Both the position numbers and the translations under genes were made by a program. The notes below the pieces were generated by a model, which saw only the letters and a list, made by a program, of their open reading frames with translations, was not told where the DNA came from and did no database searches. A DNA stretch of 64,000 bases, taken from the NCBI RefSeq assembly GCF_001730295.1, contig NZ_MIKA01000008.1, forward strand, positions 1 through 64,000, written 5' to 3'. Within the stretch, counting starts at the first letter, position 1; each line of letters begins with the position of its first letter. Of this stretch, positions 8,458 through 17,659 are shown piece by piece. The stretch is from Enterococcus plantarum. GTDB lineage: Bacteria; Bacillota; Bacilli; Lactobacillales; Enterococcaceae.

Positions 8458-9255
8458 TTGGAAGAAGAAAATGAATACAGAAAGCTTGTTGAGTCATTAG
8501 TATTGAATAACAAAATTAAGTATTCTGATATTCCATTTCACTTGCGGAAGGGAAATCTTACTTTATTTTATTATGCAGTCCGTGTGGCTAGGGACTCATT
8601 ACAAGATGCTGCACAATTTGTGTCCGTCATGGAACAATTTTTACTAGATATTGATGAAATTGAGAAACAAAGTGATGTAAATACACGTTTACGCCGAAGA
8701 GCCTTAGATGTAATGGTTGGAGCAGAACCTATTTTTACGGGTATTGAAGTGTTTGAGAAGTTTATTTCACAACAGGATCAACTAGAAACGTCAATTTCAC
8801 AAGCAATCAAGAATCAGACAGGAAAACCACTTTTACTAGAAAGAAAATGTAATCTGAATAATAACAAAAAATTGTGTATTGAAAAAGAGTGGCTTATTCA
8901 TGTTGAAGATTGGATACTTTGTGATAAAATTAGGTTATCAGATGTGAGTCAACAAATAAGAATAACCAATCATTCATTATATCTATTCGCTTTTCGCATA
9001 AATAGAGACAAAGAAAATGTTAAACGATATGTCGAAGACTTGCGACTCCTAGTAGACGATTTACTAGCTATACAGGAAGAAGAGATAGACTCAAAAAAAT
9101 TATTAGAAGAAATTCTATGGAGCGGTATGTATTTTGGAGAAGGTTACTTCAAAGGAGAGGAATTGTTCGATGTCTTTGTTTATGAACAAAAGAAAGCTAA
9201 AACAAGCTTATTTAGACATGCAGGACTCCCTTTCCCAAATAGATACGCTCTCTGA
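8458..9255 (+). CDS. Two-repeat helical protein of the conjugation operon (265 aa)
   Basis: The start is TTG 8458, supported by the ribosome binding site aaaggagtga. The protein is an internal tandem duplication. Residues about 8-105 (LNNKIKYSDI, LTLFYYAVRVARDS, GIEVFEKFI) align with residues about 145-245 (LCDKIRLSDV, LYLFAFRINRDK, GEELFDVFV). Each half is all-helical by appearance. No catalytic motif or membrane segment is visible. It overlaps the next gene, whose ribosome binding site lies within its 3' end. Function unknown. Confidence 0.6.
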   Translation: MEEENEYRKLVESLVLNNKIKYSDIPFHLRKGNLTLFYYAVRVARDSLQDAAQFVSVMEQFLLDIDEIEKQSDVNTRLRRRALDVMVGAEPIFTGIEVFEKFISQQDQLETSISQAIKNQTGKPLLLERKCNLNNNKKLCIEKEWLIHVEDWILCDKIRLSDVSQQIRITNHSLYLFAFRINRDKENVKRYVEDLRLLVDDLLAIQEEEIDSKKLLEEILWSGMYFGEGYFKGEELFDVFVYEQKKAKTSLFRHAGLPFPNRYAL

Positions 9256-9790
9256 TAAGTTAAGAGAAATACAACAAGAAAATAAACAATTGATTAAACA
9301 AAATGAGAGTCTATTAAAAATAGAGATATTCAATGATAGCTTGACGCAAATATTCAAAGTTATTCCATATAAAAAAGAACAGTGGGTAGTAACCGTAACA
9401 AAAGAAGTAGATTGGGCACGTCATGGGCAAATAGATAAAATGAGATTTGAATTGTTTAACTTAAATAATCCGAGAACTCCCAATTACCGTTACAGTGAGA
9501 TATGGGTTCGTATGATCTACCATAATAATGCTGAATATTTGGAGAGGATAATAATTATTGATTGCACAACTCACTATGAACATATAAATAAAGGTTATGG
9601 TTCTATTTTAATGAAAGAGTTTTTACATTATGTGAAGCTTCTAAACAGGAAAGAATTGGAGATAACAGGTACGTTATCCCCAGTTGATGAGCAAAAGAAA
9701 GAAAATCATGAAAGGCGAGATCATTTTTATAGAAAGTTTGGATTTAAAATTGAAGGTCGTAGACTTTCATTAAAATTGAATAAGTTTTGA
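9170..9790 (+). CDS. Coiled-coil plus GNAT-like acetyltransferase-fold protein (206 aa)
   Basis: ATG 9170 is chosen because it follows aaaggagagg at 9151-9160. The in-frame ATG at 9134 lacks such a site. Residues about 10-50 form a coiled coil (LREIQQENKQLIKQNESLL). The C-terminal half resembles the GNAT fold, with HINKGYGSILMKEFLHYVK as the acetyl-CoA loop and helix and RRDHFYRKFGFKIEGR as the final strand-helix unit. A GNAT-type protein within a conjugation operon is unusual. Acetyltransferase activity is an inference from the motif. Confidence 0.65.
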   Translation: MSLFMNKRKLKQAYLDMQDSLSQIDTLSDKLREIQQENKQLIKQNESLLKIEIFNDSLTQIFKVIPYKKEQWVVTVTKEVDWARHGQIDKMRFELFNLNNPRTPNYRYSEIWVRMIYHNNAEYLERIIIIDCTTHYEHINKGYGSILMKEFLHYVKLLNRKELEITGTLSPVDEQKKENHERRDHFYRKFGFKIEGRRLSLKLNKF

Positions 9791-9860
9791 TTAGTGCGTA
9801 TTCATTGTTGAATAGGTGCTTTTTTTGTTACAAAAAATTAGTTTAAAGGAGAGAAAACCA

Positions 9861-10316
9861 ATGAAATATCAAAGACCAACAGAGCGTAGAAACGGATTTA
9901 AACAGTTTGCAGTAGGAACGCATGCAGCAACGATTACAAAAGTACAGAACAAACAAGCAAAAAGCGGAAGCGATATGTTTATTCTATTTCTTGAAGGGAA
10001 AAATGAAGAACAAGGTCGTTTCTCTTTAACGTTCGGAAATGATTTTACACAAGACAATATGAATTTTCTTCTTGCGAGTATTGAAGATAACGGTGTTGAG
10101 ATTCCAGATTTGACCTTTGGATATAATCCAGATACGTTGAAATTTCTCACAAGAAAAGACGTTTACATTCGAGTAGAAGAAGGGTCATATCAGGGACAGC
10201 CACAAGTACAAATAAAAGAATTTTTAACACTAGAAGAGTTTGAAAACAGCGAAGAAGAATCAGGATTTGACGGATTTGGACAAGAGGATAATTTTCACTC
10301 CTCAGAATGGCAATAA
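9861..10316 (+). CDS. prgE: PrgE-like single-stranded DNA-binding protein (151 aa)
   Basis: ATG 9861 follows aaaggagag and is preferred over the upstream TTG at 9816. The protein has OB-fold features: GTHAATITKVQNKQAKSGSD leads into alternating hydrophobic strands, with an acidic disordered tail (NSEEESGFDGFGQED) as in many ssDNA-binding proteins. Size, features and position just upstream of the membrane components match PrgE of pCF10, an atypical SSB encoded in the type IV secretion operon. Its likely role is coating single-stranded DNA during transfer or plasmid processing. Confidence 0.75.
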   Translation: MKYQRPTERRNGFKQFAVGTHAATITKVQNKQAKSGSDMFILFLEGKNEEQGRFSLTFGNDFTQDNMNFLLASIEDNGVEIPDLTFGYNPDTLKFLTRKDVYIRVEEGSYQGQPQVQIKEFLTLEEFENSEEESGFDGFGQEDNFHSSEWQ

Positions 10317-10348
10317 CTAAAAAAATAAGTAGAAAAGAGGAAATAGAA

Positions 10349-10576
10349 ATGGATATCGTTACAAAAATTGTCACAATCATCGGAGCGATCATCGGCGTTT
10401 TAGCAGCTGTCGGCATTATGTTAGGAGTAAAGGATGTTCGTTCAGGAATGCAGACGGATGATCCAAGAAAAACAGATAAAGGGATTGAGGCAATTATTGT
10501 TGGTGGGGCATTTGCCTTGATTGCAACAGGCGTAGGTGCATACGTAATTGCTCAGCTTAGTTCAATCAAATTCTAA
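10349..10576 (+). CDS. Small two-helix membrane protein of the type IV secretion system (75 aa)
   Basis: ATG 10349 follows aaaagagg and is preferred to ATG 10307, which lies in the previous gene. There are two membrane segments (VTIIGAIIGVLAAVGIMLGV and GIEAIIVGGAFALIATGVGAYVIA) with a short charged loop, DVRSGMQTDDPRKTDKG. This is the layout of VirB2/CagC-like small subunits. In pCF10 the equivalent position is held by PrgF. It is probably a membrane component of the mating channel. Confidence 0.7.
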   Translation: MDIVTKIVTIIGAIIGVLAAVGIMLGVKDVRSGMQTDDPRKTDKGIEAIIVGGAFALIATGVGAYVIAQLSSIKF

Positions 10577-10588
10577 GGAGGGAAAAGA

Positions 10589-11389
10589 ATGAATATTCCA
10601 GAATCCACCCTCAATCAGCTGTTTCAAAGTTTAGGAGAATACAATCCAACGACAAATGAAGTGATGGGAAAGATAGCGAAAGTCTTGATTCCTTTGGGAC
10701 TGGCGATTTTAGGCATTCTTTTCATGGTGGAAATGACCAGTGTAACAAAGAAATTTAAAATGGAAGACGGAGGATTGGGTGTAGAAGTCCTAACAGACTT
10801 AGCAATGAAATATATCATTGCGTTTGTGCTGATCATGTCTTCGGGTTATATCGTAGACGGAATTGTATGGTTTGGGATTCAAGCAGCTAAGTGGATCAAT
10901 TCAGTTGTGACTATTACAGGAACAAGTGATGCAATCCCTCAGATGGGAAAAGTATCCTGGTGGGCAAAACCAATTGTCTTTTTATTTCAAGCATTTGCCT
11001 ATATTGCACTTTTGTTATCTTCGCTTATCACAAATATTCTCATTTTTTTACGAGGAATTCAACTGTATATTGTCAAAGCAATGGCACCTATCTTGATTGC
11101 TTTCTTCGTAAACGATGAGCTTCGCTCAATTGCTGTAGGGTATATCAAGCAAATTATGGCACTTGTTCTGCAAGGTGCTTTATTAGTCTTGATCGTTGGT
11201 TTAATTCCAATTCTAATGGCCAACGATTATTTGTCTTTTGCTTCATTTGAAGGTGGAGTTTGGGACAATGCAGGAGCATTAATGATCAATATCATGATTT
11301 ATGTAGTGCTCATTTTTAAATATGTAGCGGTTATCATCATTTTGATTGGCTCACAAGGAATGGCCAAACGATTTATGGGGGCGATGTAG
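10589..11389 (+). CDS. prgH: PrgH-like (VirB6-type) multi-pass membrane protein (266 aa)
   Basis: A strong ribosome binding site (aaggaggga) precedes ATG 10589. At least five hydrophobic segments span the protein, with a soluble N-terminal stretch and a large central loop. The order small membrane protein, polytopic protein, PrgI and VirB4 ATPase is the conserved core of Gram-positive type IV secretion systems. There the VirB6-like protein forms the inner channel. Assigned from topology and gene order. Confidence 0.75.
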   Translation: MNIPESTLNQLFQSLGEYNPTTNEVMGKIAKVLIPLGLAILGILFMVEMTSVTKKFKMEDGGLGVEVLTDLAMKYIIAFVLIMSSGYIVDGIVWFGIQAAKWINSVVTITGTSDAIPQMGKVSWWAKPIVFLFQAFAYIALLLSSLITNILIFLRGIQLYIVKAMAPILIAFFVNDELRSIAVGYIKQIMALVLQGALLVLIVGLIPILMANDYLSFASFEGGVWDNAGALMINIMIYVVLIFKYVAVIIILIGSQGMAKRFMGAM

Positions 11390-11390
11390 T

Positions 11391-11744
11391 ATGGCAATTG
11401 GCTCACAGTTTTATAAAGATGTGTCTAAAATTGAACGGAAGGTATGGGGGATCAGTATACGACAGCTGAAAGCCTATGTCTTATTGGCAGGTACTGCGCT
11501 CATATTAGGAGTAGAAATCTTTTTTCTTCCTGATTGGGCGTTTTTAATTTTCTCTCTACCTACTGCGATCGTTTTAGGGTATTATCCCGTTTTTCTATTG
11601 TTGGATACGTGGAAAGAAAAGAAACGGAAGTTTGAACTTTACTTTTATTATGAAGATCGTCCTTATAGATCAGGACAGATAAGGAGATATGGAAAGCATG
11701 AATTTACTTCAAAAGAAACCGTCAAAGAAACAGATGAGATCTAA
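11391..11744 (+). CDS. prgI: PrgI family protein (117 aa)
   Basis: ATG 11391 begins just after the prgH stop, with a ribosome binding site formed by the gggggcg end of that gene. Two membrane segments form a hairpin (AYVLLAGTALILGVEIFFL and FLIFSLPTAIVLGYYPVFLL), followed by a charged tail. This is the PrgI signature, and it always precedes the VirB4-type ATPase. Its 3' end overlaps the start of prgJ. PrgI is thought to anchor the ATPase at the membrane. Confidence 0.82.
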   Translation: MAIGSQFYKDVSKIERKVWGISIRQLKAYVLLAGTALILGVEIFFLPDWAFLIFSLPTAIVLGYYPVFLLLDTWKEKKRKFELYFYYEDRPYRSGQIRRYGKHEFTSKETVKETDEI

Positions 11745-14079
11745 ACAAGCAGAAAAGCAAATGAAACAGCGTGTGATGGAAAAAGCCAATCCAACAGCGC
11801 AAGACAGTATTAAGTATACACTTCAGTTTGAAGAGGGCTTAATGCACGTTGTAGAAGGTGAATATTCCAAAACCTATCGATTGGGTGAAGTTGATTATGA
11901 AGTTTCAATGGAACAGGAACAAGAAGATATCGTGGTTGGCTATGCAGATGGTCTGAATACTTTAGATAAAAATTCAAGATATCAACTATTGGTGCTTAAT
12001 AAACGAATCGATGACTCTTTATTAGAGTCTATTTTATTATCTTATGCGGCAGATCCGTTGGACAATTATCGCCAAGAAATGAATGAAATCATTGATAAAC
12101 AGTTCCAACAAGATCAACGAAATTTTACGATTGAAAAATATGCCACGTTTACAACCAAGAGTTCTTCTAGAAAACAGGCGAATAAAAATATTGAAACAAT
12201 CGCAAAAAACTTTAAAAATCGTTTCGAAGCAAATGAAGTAGACCTGTCTGTGACTCCCCTTAGTGGTGTAGAACGGCTGTCAGTAATGAGTGATCTCTTA
12301 CGACCAGGTTCTTATTTTAGTACGACATATCAAGACATTGCGGTATCTGGATTAAATAGTAAAGCCTTCATAGTTCCTGGCAAAATTCGATTTGCGAAAG
12401 AAAAGAAATACATGCGTTTAGGCGAATATTATGCGGCAGTACTCTATATTCGTCAGTATCCTAAATACTTAGAAGATCGTTTGATACGAGAATTATGTGC
12501 AATTGGAACAGAACTTGCAATTAGTATTCATGCAACACCATATGACATGATTCGAGCAAAGAAAAATATTCAAACGATGCAGACACTAAATAATGTAGCG
12601 ATCAGTAAGCAACAAAAAGACAATTTTCGTCAAGGTGTTGGGGAAGATATGATTGCTGGTGATTTGAAGGACACCAAAGAATCAACTGAGGCCTTAATGG
12701 AAGAAATTAAGGAAAACGGACAAAAAATGTTTTCAGGGATTTTTACTACGTTTTTGATTGCGAAAACAGAAGCTGAGTTAGAGGAGTCTATTAAAGCAGT
12801 TGAGGACGTTGGCTATACATGGCAAGTGGACTTTGAGGTAGTTGAAGACTACAAAGAAGAAGCGTTGAATACGATTTTACCGATTGGAAAACCATATTTA
12901 GATGTAGAAATGAATTACATGCGTGATATGACGAGTACCAACGTAGCTTCACAGGTACCTTTTACCAATGTTGAGTTACAAAGCCCAACAGGTCAGTATT
13001 ATGGACGGAATCAAATGACCAATAATGTCATTACCTTAGATCGGAAAAAAGATTTGCCAACCCCTAGTGGATTGATATTTGGGACATCGGGTGCAGGTAA
13101 GGGGATGGCAACAAAATGGGAAATGATTAGTGCGTTGTTGCGCTATCCTGATGATTTGTTCCGTATCGTTGATCCAGAGAGCGAGTATATCCCTATTGCA
13201 CGAGCTTTCGGAGCTGAAATTTTAGATATTTCAACAGGTACTCAACACCACTTGAATATTTTAGATATGGTTGATAGCCGTTTATTGGATTCAGAAGATC
13301 GAAACGTCGATTTAGTCAAAGAAAAAGCGAATTTGTTGTCTAGCTTATTTGAATCACTACTTAAATCTTATACAGATGAGGATGCCTCTATCGTTGACCG
13401 TGTGACAAGGAAAACCTATGAGGCCTTTGAGGGAAATGCTGAAGCGCCAACTTTAGTAGAATGGTATGACATTTTATTGGAACAACCAGAACCAGAAGCG
13501 AAAACGTTAGCTACAAAAGTAGAAAAATACTGTATTGGTTCCCAGGATATTTTTGCACATAAAACAAATATTGATTTAAATGCAAAATTTGTCGTTTTCA
13601 ATATCAAGAAACTAGATGAAACAATGAAGCCTTTTGCCATGAAAGTCATTTTGGATCAGATTTGGAAACAAGTAGTTGCGAATCAAGGCAAAGTCACTAC
13701 TCGTCTATACTTTGATGAATTACAAGTGAATTTTGAAGAAGAAAGTTCTGCTAATTGGTTCTTAAACTTGTGGGTACGTATCCGTAAGTATGGGGCGGTT
13801 ACAACAGGAATCACTCAAAATATTTCTACGATGTTGGATAGTTCAGCAGGACGAAAAATGCTATCTAATAGCGAGTTTATGATTCTATTACGTCAAAAAC
13901 CAGTAGATTTACAACGACTGAAAGAAGCGGTCAATTTGAAACCTAAATTATTGAAATATGTAGGTGAAAAAGTGCCACAAGGAACAGGGTTGATCTATGC
14001 CAATGGCACGATTGTTCCATTTGAAAATCCTATTCCAGAGAATACAGAACTCTTTAAAATCATGAACACAGATGCTTAG
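11698..14079 (+). CDS. prgJ: PrgJ-like VirB4 ATPase of the mating channel (793 aa)
   Basis: This is the energising ATPase of the type IV secretion system. A P-loop, GTSGAGKG, occurs at about residues 462-469. A Walker B region, LYFDELQVNF, occurs near residue 670, followed by the RKYGAVTTGITQN segment typical of VirB4/TraC. Length is normal for the family (about 800 residues). ATG 11698 is preferred over ATG 11689 because the aaggag site at 11681-11686 is too close to the latter. It overlaps prgI by 47 bases and precedes prgK by 11 bases. Confidence 0.92.
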   Translation: MNLLQKKPSKKQMRSKQAEKQMKQRVMEKANPTAQDSIKYTLQFEEGLMHVVEGEYSKTYRLGEVDYEVSMEQEQEDIVVGYADGLNTLDKNSRYQLLVLNKRIDDSLLESILLSYAADPLDNYRQEMNEIIDKQFQQDQRNFTIEKYATFTTKSSSRKQANKNIETIAKNFKNRFEANEVDLSVTPLSGVERLSVMSDLLRPGSYFSTTYQDIAVSGLNSKAFIVPGKIRFAKEKKYMRLGEYYAAVLYIRQYPKYLEDRLIRELCAIGTELAISIHATPYDMIRAKKNIQTMQTLNNVAISKQQKDNFRQGVGEDMIAGDLKDTKESTEALMEEIKENGQKMFSGIFTTFLIAKTEAELEESIKAVEDVGYTWQVDFEVVEDYKEEALNTILPIGKPYLDVEMNYMRDMTSTNVASQVPFTNVELQSPTGQYYGRNQMTNNVITLDRKKDLPTPSGLIFGTSGAGKGMATKWEMISALLRYPDDLFRIVDPESEYIPIARAFGAEILDISTGTQHHLNILDMVDSRLLDSEDRNVDLVKEKANLLSSLFESLLKSYTDEDASIVDRVTRKTYEAFEGNAEAPTLVEWYDILLEQPEPEAKTLATKVEKYCIGSQDIFAHKTNIDLNAKFVVFNIKKLDETMKPFAMKVILDQIWKQVVANQGKVTTRLYFDELQVNFEEESSANWFLNLWVRIRKYGAVTTGITQNISTMLDSSAGRKMLSNSEFMILLRQKPVDLQRLKEAVNLKPKLLKYVGEKVPQGTGLIYANGTIVPFENPIPENTELFKIMNTDA

Positions 14080-14090
14080 GAAGTGAGCCT

Positions 14091-16703
14091 ATGACGAAAG
14101 AAGAGAAGCCTTCTTGGAAAGAAAAGCAAAAGCTTACGCCAAGAGTGAAGGATGGTGTTAGTAAAAATGCTTTTCGTAACCCACGAGAAGCAACGAAGGT
14201 ATCTAAGAAAGCATTTAAACAGGCAAAAAAAGACTATAAACTTTCTAGAAAAGGGTATAAGAGTCAACTAAAAAAGCATAGAATCAACGTGAAAAAAGGC
14301 GGTCAAGCTCCTTCAATCGATCATATCATCGCAAAGAAAAAATTCATTGAAGACAAGAACGGAAAAAAAGTAGCAAAACGTGTTTATCAAAAAATAAAGG
14401 CTAAAGATACAACTAGAATTTCTGTAAAACTTAAAAGTGAAGCAAAAGTTTCTATGAAAGAAGAAACTAAGCAACAATCATTAAAGGTCTTGAGTGAAGA
14501 TGATACTTTAAAAGAGGGCGTAGAAGCTTATCGAAAACTACGGCGAGCCAATCAGAAAATTCGGGTTGGTTTCAAAATCGGTAAAAATACTGGAAAAGTA
14601 GCGTTAAAAACAGGAAAAGGAGCCTATGGTTTAGGAAATCGAACGTTTAATTTTTCGAGAGGGCGTGGGTTCCATCGAACCCCACCAGATTTGACTACAC
14701 GAAAGCAGTTAATGTACAAACTGCGGAACCACCGTCAACGAATGAAGGCTGCGAAAGCTGCAAAAAAAGCGCAAAAAGGTCTTAGTTTAGTTCGATCTGT
14801 TTTAACAGGGAAAAAGTCAACTGCGAAAGCGGCTATGATCCTTCTTAAAAATCCTATTACCTGGATTGTATTGTTAGTGTTAGTTGTCATATTTATTTTG
14901 ACGGGTGTTGCAGGAGGTACACAGAAGCCGGCAATCGTTCAAGACGACGTGGATTTAACAGATTCATGGGCTTATATGACGAAACTTGATGCAGAGCATA
15001 CAGACGATACCAATGAATTCTATAGCAACATTGATGATGTCATGTTTTATATGAATTATCGTTTTGAAGAATATAAATTGTCGAATACAGGATTGTTGGG
15101 GAAGAACTTTGAGAATTACCTCAGTGATCTGTGGGTAGATTTGAATGGAAAACCGCCTGACTACGAATTAAAGACCATGGAAGAACTTGAAACGGATAAA
15201 AAATCTCGTTATTTTCTTTCTGGTGAAGACTATGAACATTATCAGGAAGTAAAAAAAGAATTAGGCTATACTACTTTGGAAGATCCGTTAGCATTTCCCT
15301 TTGAAACAGATTCATTAATTGTTTCACGTAGATACGGGTATGAAAAGAAAGAAGGAAAAGAAAGTTTGTTTCAGGGAATTGAGCTTATGACAGAAGTTAA
15401 CAAAGCGTTCAATTCACCACTTGAAGGAAAGGTAACAACTATTCCGAATGAAACAAGTTTAGTCATTGAAAAAGAAAAAAGTGTACGCTTAACGATTGAA
15501 GGGGTAAAGAGTAGTCGATTTAAAGGGGACGAAGAGATACAAATCGGAACCTTTTTAGGGAATAGCCCAAATGAAACAGTCACCCTTCAGTATGAAAAAT
15601 ATGATGTAGAGAAAAAAGCTTGGTTTTCTGTTAACCCAGCTTTTTATTTTCCTAATGTGACCTATACTCAAACCACGTTATTAGGTTCTTCGTCGTTTGA
15701 TCCAGGGGCAGACGTAGAAAGTCGAGCAAGAGCTGTTTATGACTACTTAACAAAATTGGGATACAAAAAAGAAGGTATTGCTGCTATCTTAGGGAATTTT
15801 TCTGTTGAAAGTGGAATCAATCCAAAACGAGCAGAAGGAGATTACTTAAACCCACCTGTAGGAGCGAGTGCTACTTCATGGGATGATCCTGCTTGGCTAG
15901 CAATGGGTGGAACGGAAATCTATGGTAAATTCCCTAATATTCTTCATAGAGGGTTAGGATTAGGCCAATGGACAGATACAGCTGACGGAAGTACACGTCA
16001 TACATTGTTACTTGACTATGCAAAAAGTAAAAAGAAAAAATGGTATGATCTACAATTACAATTAGACTTTATCTTTAATGGTGATTCTCCTGCCTATCGA
16101 ACAATAGCTGCTAATACAGCAGGAAATAAAGTTGCCGCAACCGTACCAGAATTAACAGTGTATTTCTTAAATAACTGGGAAGGAAATCCAGGAGATAAAA
16201 CAAGTGAACGGATTCAAGCTGCTCAAAATTGGTTTAACTTCCTATCTAGTTCAGGGAATGAAGTTAATGGATCAAGTAGCGAAGTCTTCCAAAAATACAA
16301 AGATAAAATGAAACCTTTACCGACCGATAAAGAAACGAAACAAGGACAAGGTTGGCCTGGTAATGCTTATGCACTCGGAAATTGTACTTGGTATGTGTAC
16401 AATCGAATGGCGCAACTTGGTAAGTCGATTCACCCAACGATGGGAAATGCGAATCAATGGGTAGTAAATTATATTCTAACGCCAGGTGCTAGTCTTGTTT
16501 CAACACCGAGACGAGGAGATGCCGTGATCTTTACGAATGGAGTGGCAGGTTCAAGTTCTGTATACGGGCATGTGGCATTCGTAGAATATGTCAATAGCGA
16601 TGGAACATTTGTAATCTCTGAAATGAATGTAAGTGGTGAATACTCCATGAGTTGGCGTGTATTGAAGAAAGAAGCAGGCGAATACTTTATGCGTGTGAAA
16701 TAA
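14091..16703 (+). CDS. prgK: PrgK-like multidomain peptidoglycan hydrolase (870 aa)
   Basis: This is the wall-remodelling protein of the channel. A very basic cytoplasmic N-terminus (residues 1-250) is followed by one membrane segment (NPITWIVLLVLVVIFILTGV, about 255-275). A LytM-like region that looks degenerate (about 400-510) comes next. Then there is a lysozyme/SLT-like domain (EGIAAILGNFSVESGINP, with the acidic residue in VESG) and a C-terminal CHAP domain with NCTWYVYNR and YGHVAFVEYV supplying the Cys and His. Length and order match PrgK of pCF10 (LytM, SLT, CHAP). Loss of LytM metal ligands is likely but not proven. Confidence 0.9.
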   Translation: MTKEEKPSWKEKQKLTPRVKDGVSKNAFRNPREATKVSKKAFKQAKKDYKLSRKGYKSQLKKHRINVKKGGQAPSIDHIIAKKKFIEDKNGKKVAKRVYQKIKAKDTTRISVKLKSEAKVSMKEETKQQSLKVLSEDDTLKEGVEAYRKLRRANQKIRVGFKIGKNTGKVALKTGKGAYGLGNRTFNFSRGRGFHRTPPDLTTRKQLMYKLRNHRQRMKAAKAAKKAQKGLSLVRSVLTGKKSTAKAAMILLKNPITWIVLLVLVVIFILTGVAGGTQKPAIVQDDVDLTDSWAYMTKLDAEHTDDTNEFYSNIDDVMFYMNYRFEEYKLSNTGLLGKNFENYLSDLWVDLNGKPPDYELKTMEELETDKKSRYFLSGEDYEHYQEVKKELGYTTLEDPLAFPFETDSLIVSRRYGYEKKEGKESLFQGIELMTEVNKAFNSPLEGKVTTIPNETSLVIEKEKSVRLTIEGVKSSRFKGDEEIQIGTFLGNSPNETVTLQYEKYDVEKKAWFSVNPAFYFPNVTYTQTTLLGSSSFDPGADVESRARAVYDYLTKLGYKKEGIAAILGNFSVESGINPKRAEGDYLNPPVGASATSWDDPAWLAMGGTEIYGKFPNILHRGLGLGQWTDTADGSTRHTLLLDYAKSKKKKWYDLQLQLDFIFNGDSPAYRTIAANTAGNKVAATVPELTVYFLNNWEGNPGDKTSERIQAAQNWFNFLSSSGNEVNGSSSEVFQKYKDKMKPLPTDKETKQGQGWPGNAYALGNCTWYVYNRMAQLGKSIHPTMGNANQWVVNYILTPGASLVSTPRRGDAVIFTNGVAGSSSVYGHVAFVEYVNSDGTFVISEMNVSGEYSMSWRVLKKEAGEYFMRVK

Positions 16704-16725
16704 GAGGAAGGAGAAGATATTTCTT

Positions 16726-17397
16726 ATGTACAATCATGATAAAATACGAAAATTGAAGAAAGCAGGCTTGTTTCTCGGCCTGTTTTTTCTTGTACTTTTA
16801 TGTTTTTTTGTTGGATTTAGTGTGGGTAAAAGCAAACAACAAGCGGCTCAAAAGCCCGTGAAACAAGAGGTAGTGGAAAAGAAAAAAGATTTGACCACTG
16901 ATACTGTCCAAAAATTTCTTATTGCCTATTTTACAAGAAAAGATTTAGGAGAAAATCGCAATCGATACGAACCTTTGGTTACCACGTCTATGTATAACGA
17001 ATTAACAACAGAGGAAGAACAACCTGTTAATCAAGCGTATAAAGGATATGTGGTCAATCAAGTACTGGATACAGCAGATATTTATATTAATACAGAAAAT
17101 GATACAGCTATATGTGTTGTAACCTATAAAAATACACAACGAAAGAAAATCGGAAGCGACGAAGGGGCTCTGAAAAACCAATCAAATCAAGAAGCTGTGC
17201 AAGTCACCTTTACAAAACAAGGCAAAAGATTCTTGGTAGATAAAATGGAACCTGTAACGTTGACCAATTTATTAAATACAGACAGTAATTCTTACAACAC
17301 AAATGTAACTACGGAATCTGAATATTTTGAGCCAACGCAATCAACAATGACAAGTTCAACCACACTAGCCACAACGGAGGAATCAAGCCATGAGTAG
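16726..17397 (+). CDS. prgL: PrgL-like (VirB8-type) channel protein (223 aa)
   Basis: An N-terminal basic patch and a single membrane segment (GLFLGLFFLVLLCFFVGFSV) lead into an extracellular domain. That domain contains TVQKFLIAYFTRKDLGENRNR and alternating strands, the NTF2-like fold of VirB8/PrgL proteins. A Ser/Thr-rich tail ends the protein. It sits directly after prgK and overlaps the next gene by 8 bases. Its expected role is scaffolding of the mating channel. Confidence 0.8.
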   Translation: MYNHDKIRKLKKAGLFLGLFFLVLLCFFVGFSVGKSKQQAAQKPVKQEVVEKKKDLTTDTVQKFLIAYFTRKDLGENRNRYEPLVTTSMYNELTTEEEQPVNQAYKGYVVNQVLDTADIYINTENDTAICVVTYKNTQRKKIGSDEGALKNQSNQEAVQVTFTKQGKRFLVDKMEPVTLTNLLNTDSNSYNTNVTTESEYFEPTQSTMTSSTTLATTEESSHE

Positions 17398-17659
17398 AAT
17401 TGAAGAGTTAGAAAAAAAGCAAAAACGGTTAGAAAATGACCTGGAAAAAGCAAAAGAACGATTGAAGAAGCAACAAGAAACCGTCACTAAAAAAGAAAAT
17501 GAGCTGAAACAACTAGAAGCAGAAGTTGTTTCAACGTTTTTAGTTGAAAATGATTTGACTTTAACTGATTTAAAGTCATTAGTAGCACCTACTCAATCTA
17601 CGCCCCCTGCTTTAGAAGAAACACCAAAGGATAATGAAGGAGGAACTGAACATGTTTAA
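17390..17659 (+). CDS. Small coiled-coil protein (89 aa)
   Basis: It overlaps prgL by 8 bases. Residues 3-50 form an almost uninterrupted coiled coil (IEELEKKQKRLENDLEKAK). Then comes a short helix, STFLVENDLTLTDLKSLV, and an acidic Pro-rich tail. The layout resembles the small DUF4315-type proteins of conjugative elements and the PrgM position of pCF10. It is probably a cytoplasmic adaptor. Confidence 0.65.
   Translation: MSRIEELEKKQKRLENDLEKAKERLKKQQETVTKKENELKQLEAEVVSTFLVENDLTLTDLKSLVAPTQSTPPALEETPKDNEGGTEHV

Noticed and set aside
8047-10576. Possible pheromone-responsive control genes (PrgX, PrgQ type)
   Set aside because: Nothing in the window resembles them. The conjugation genes alone do not prove pheromone control.
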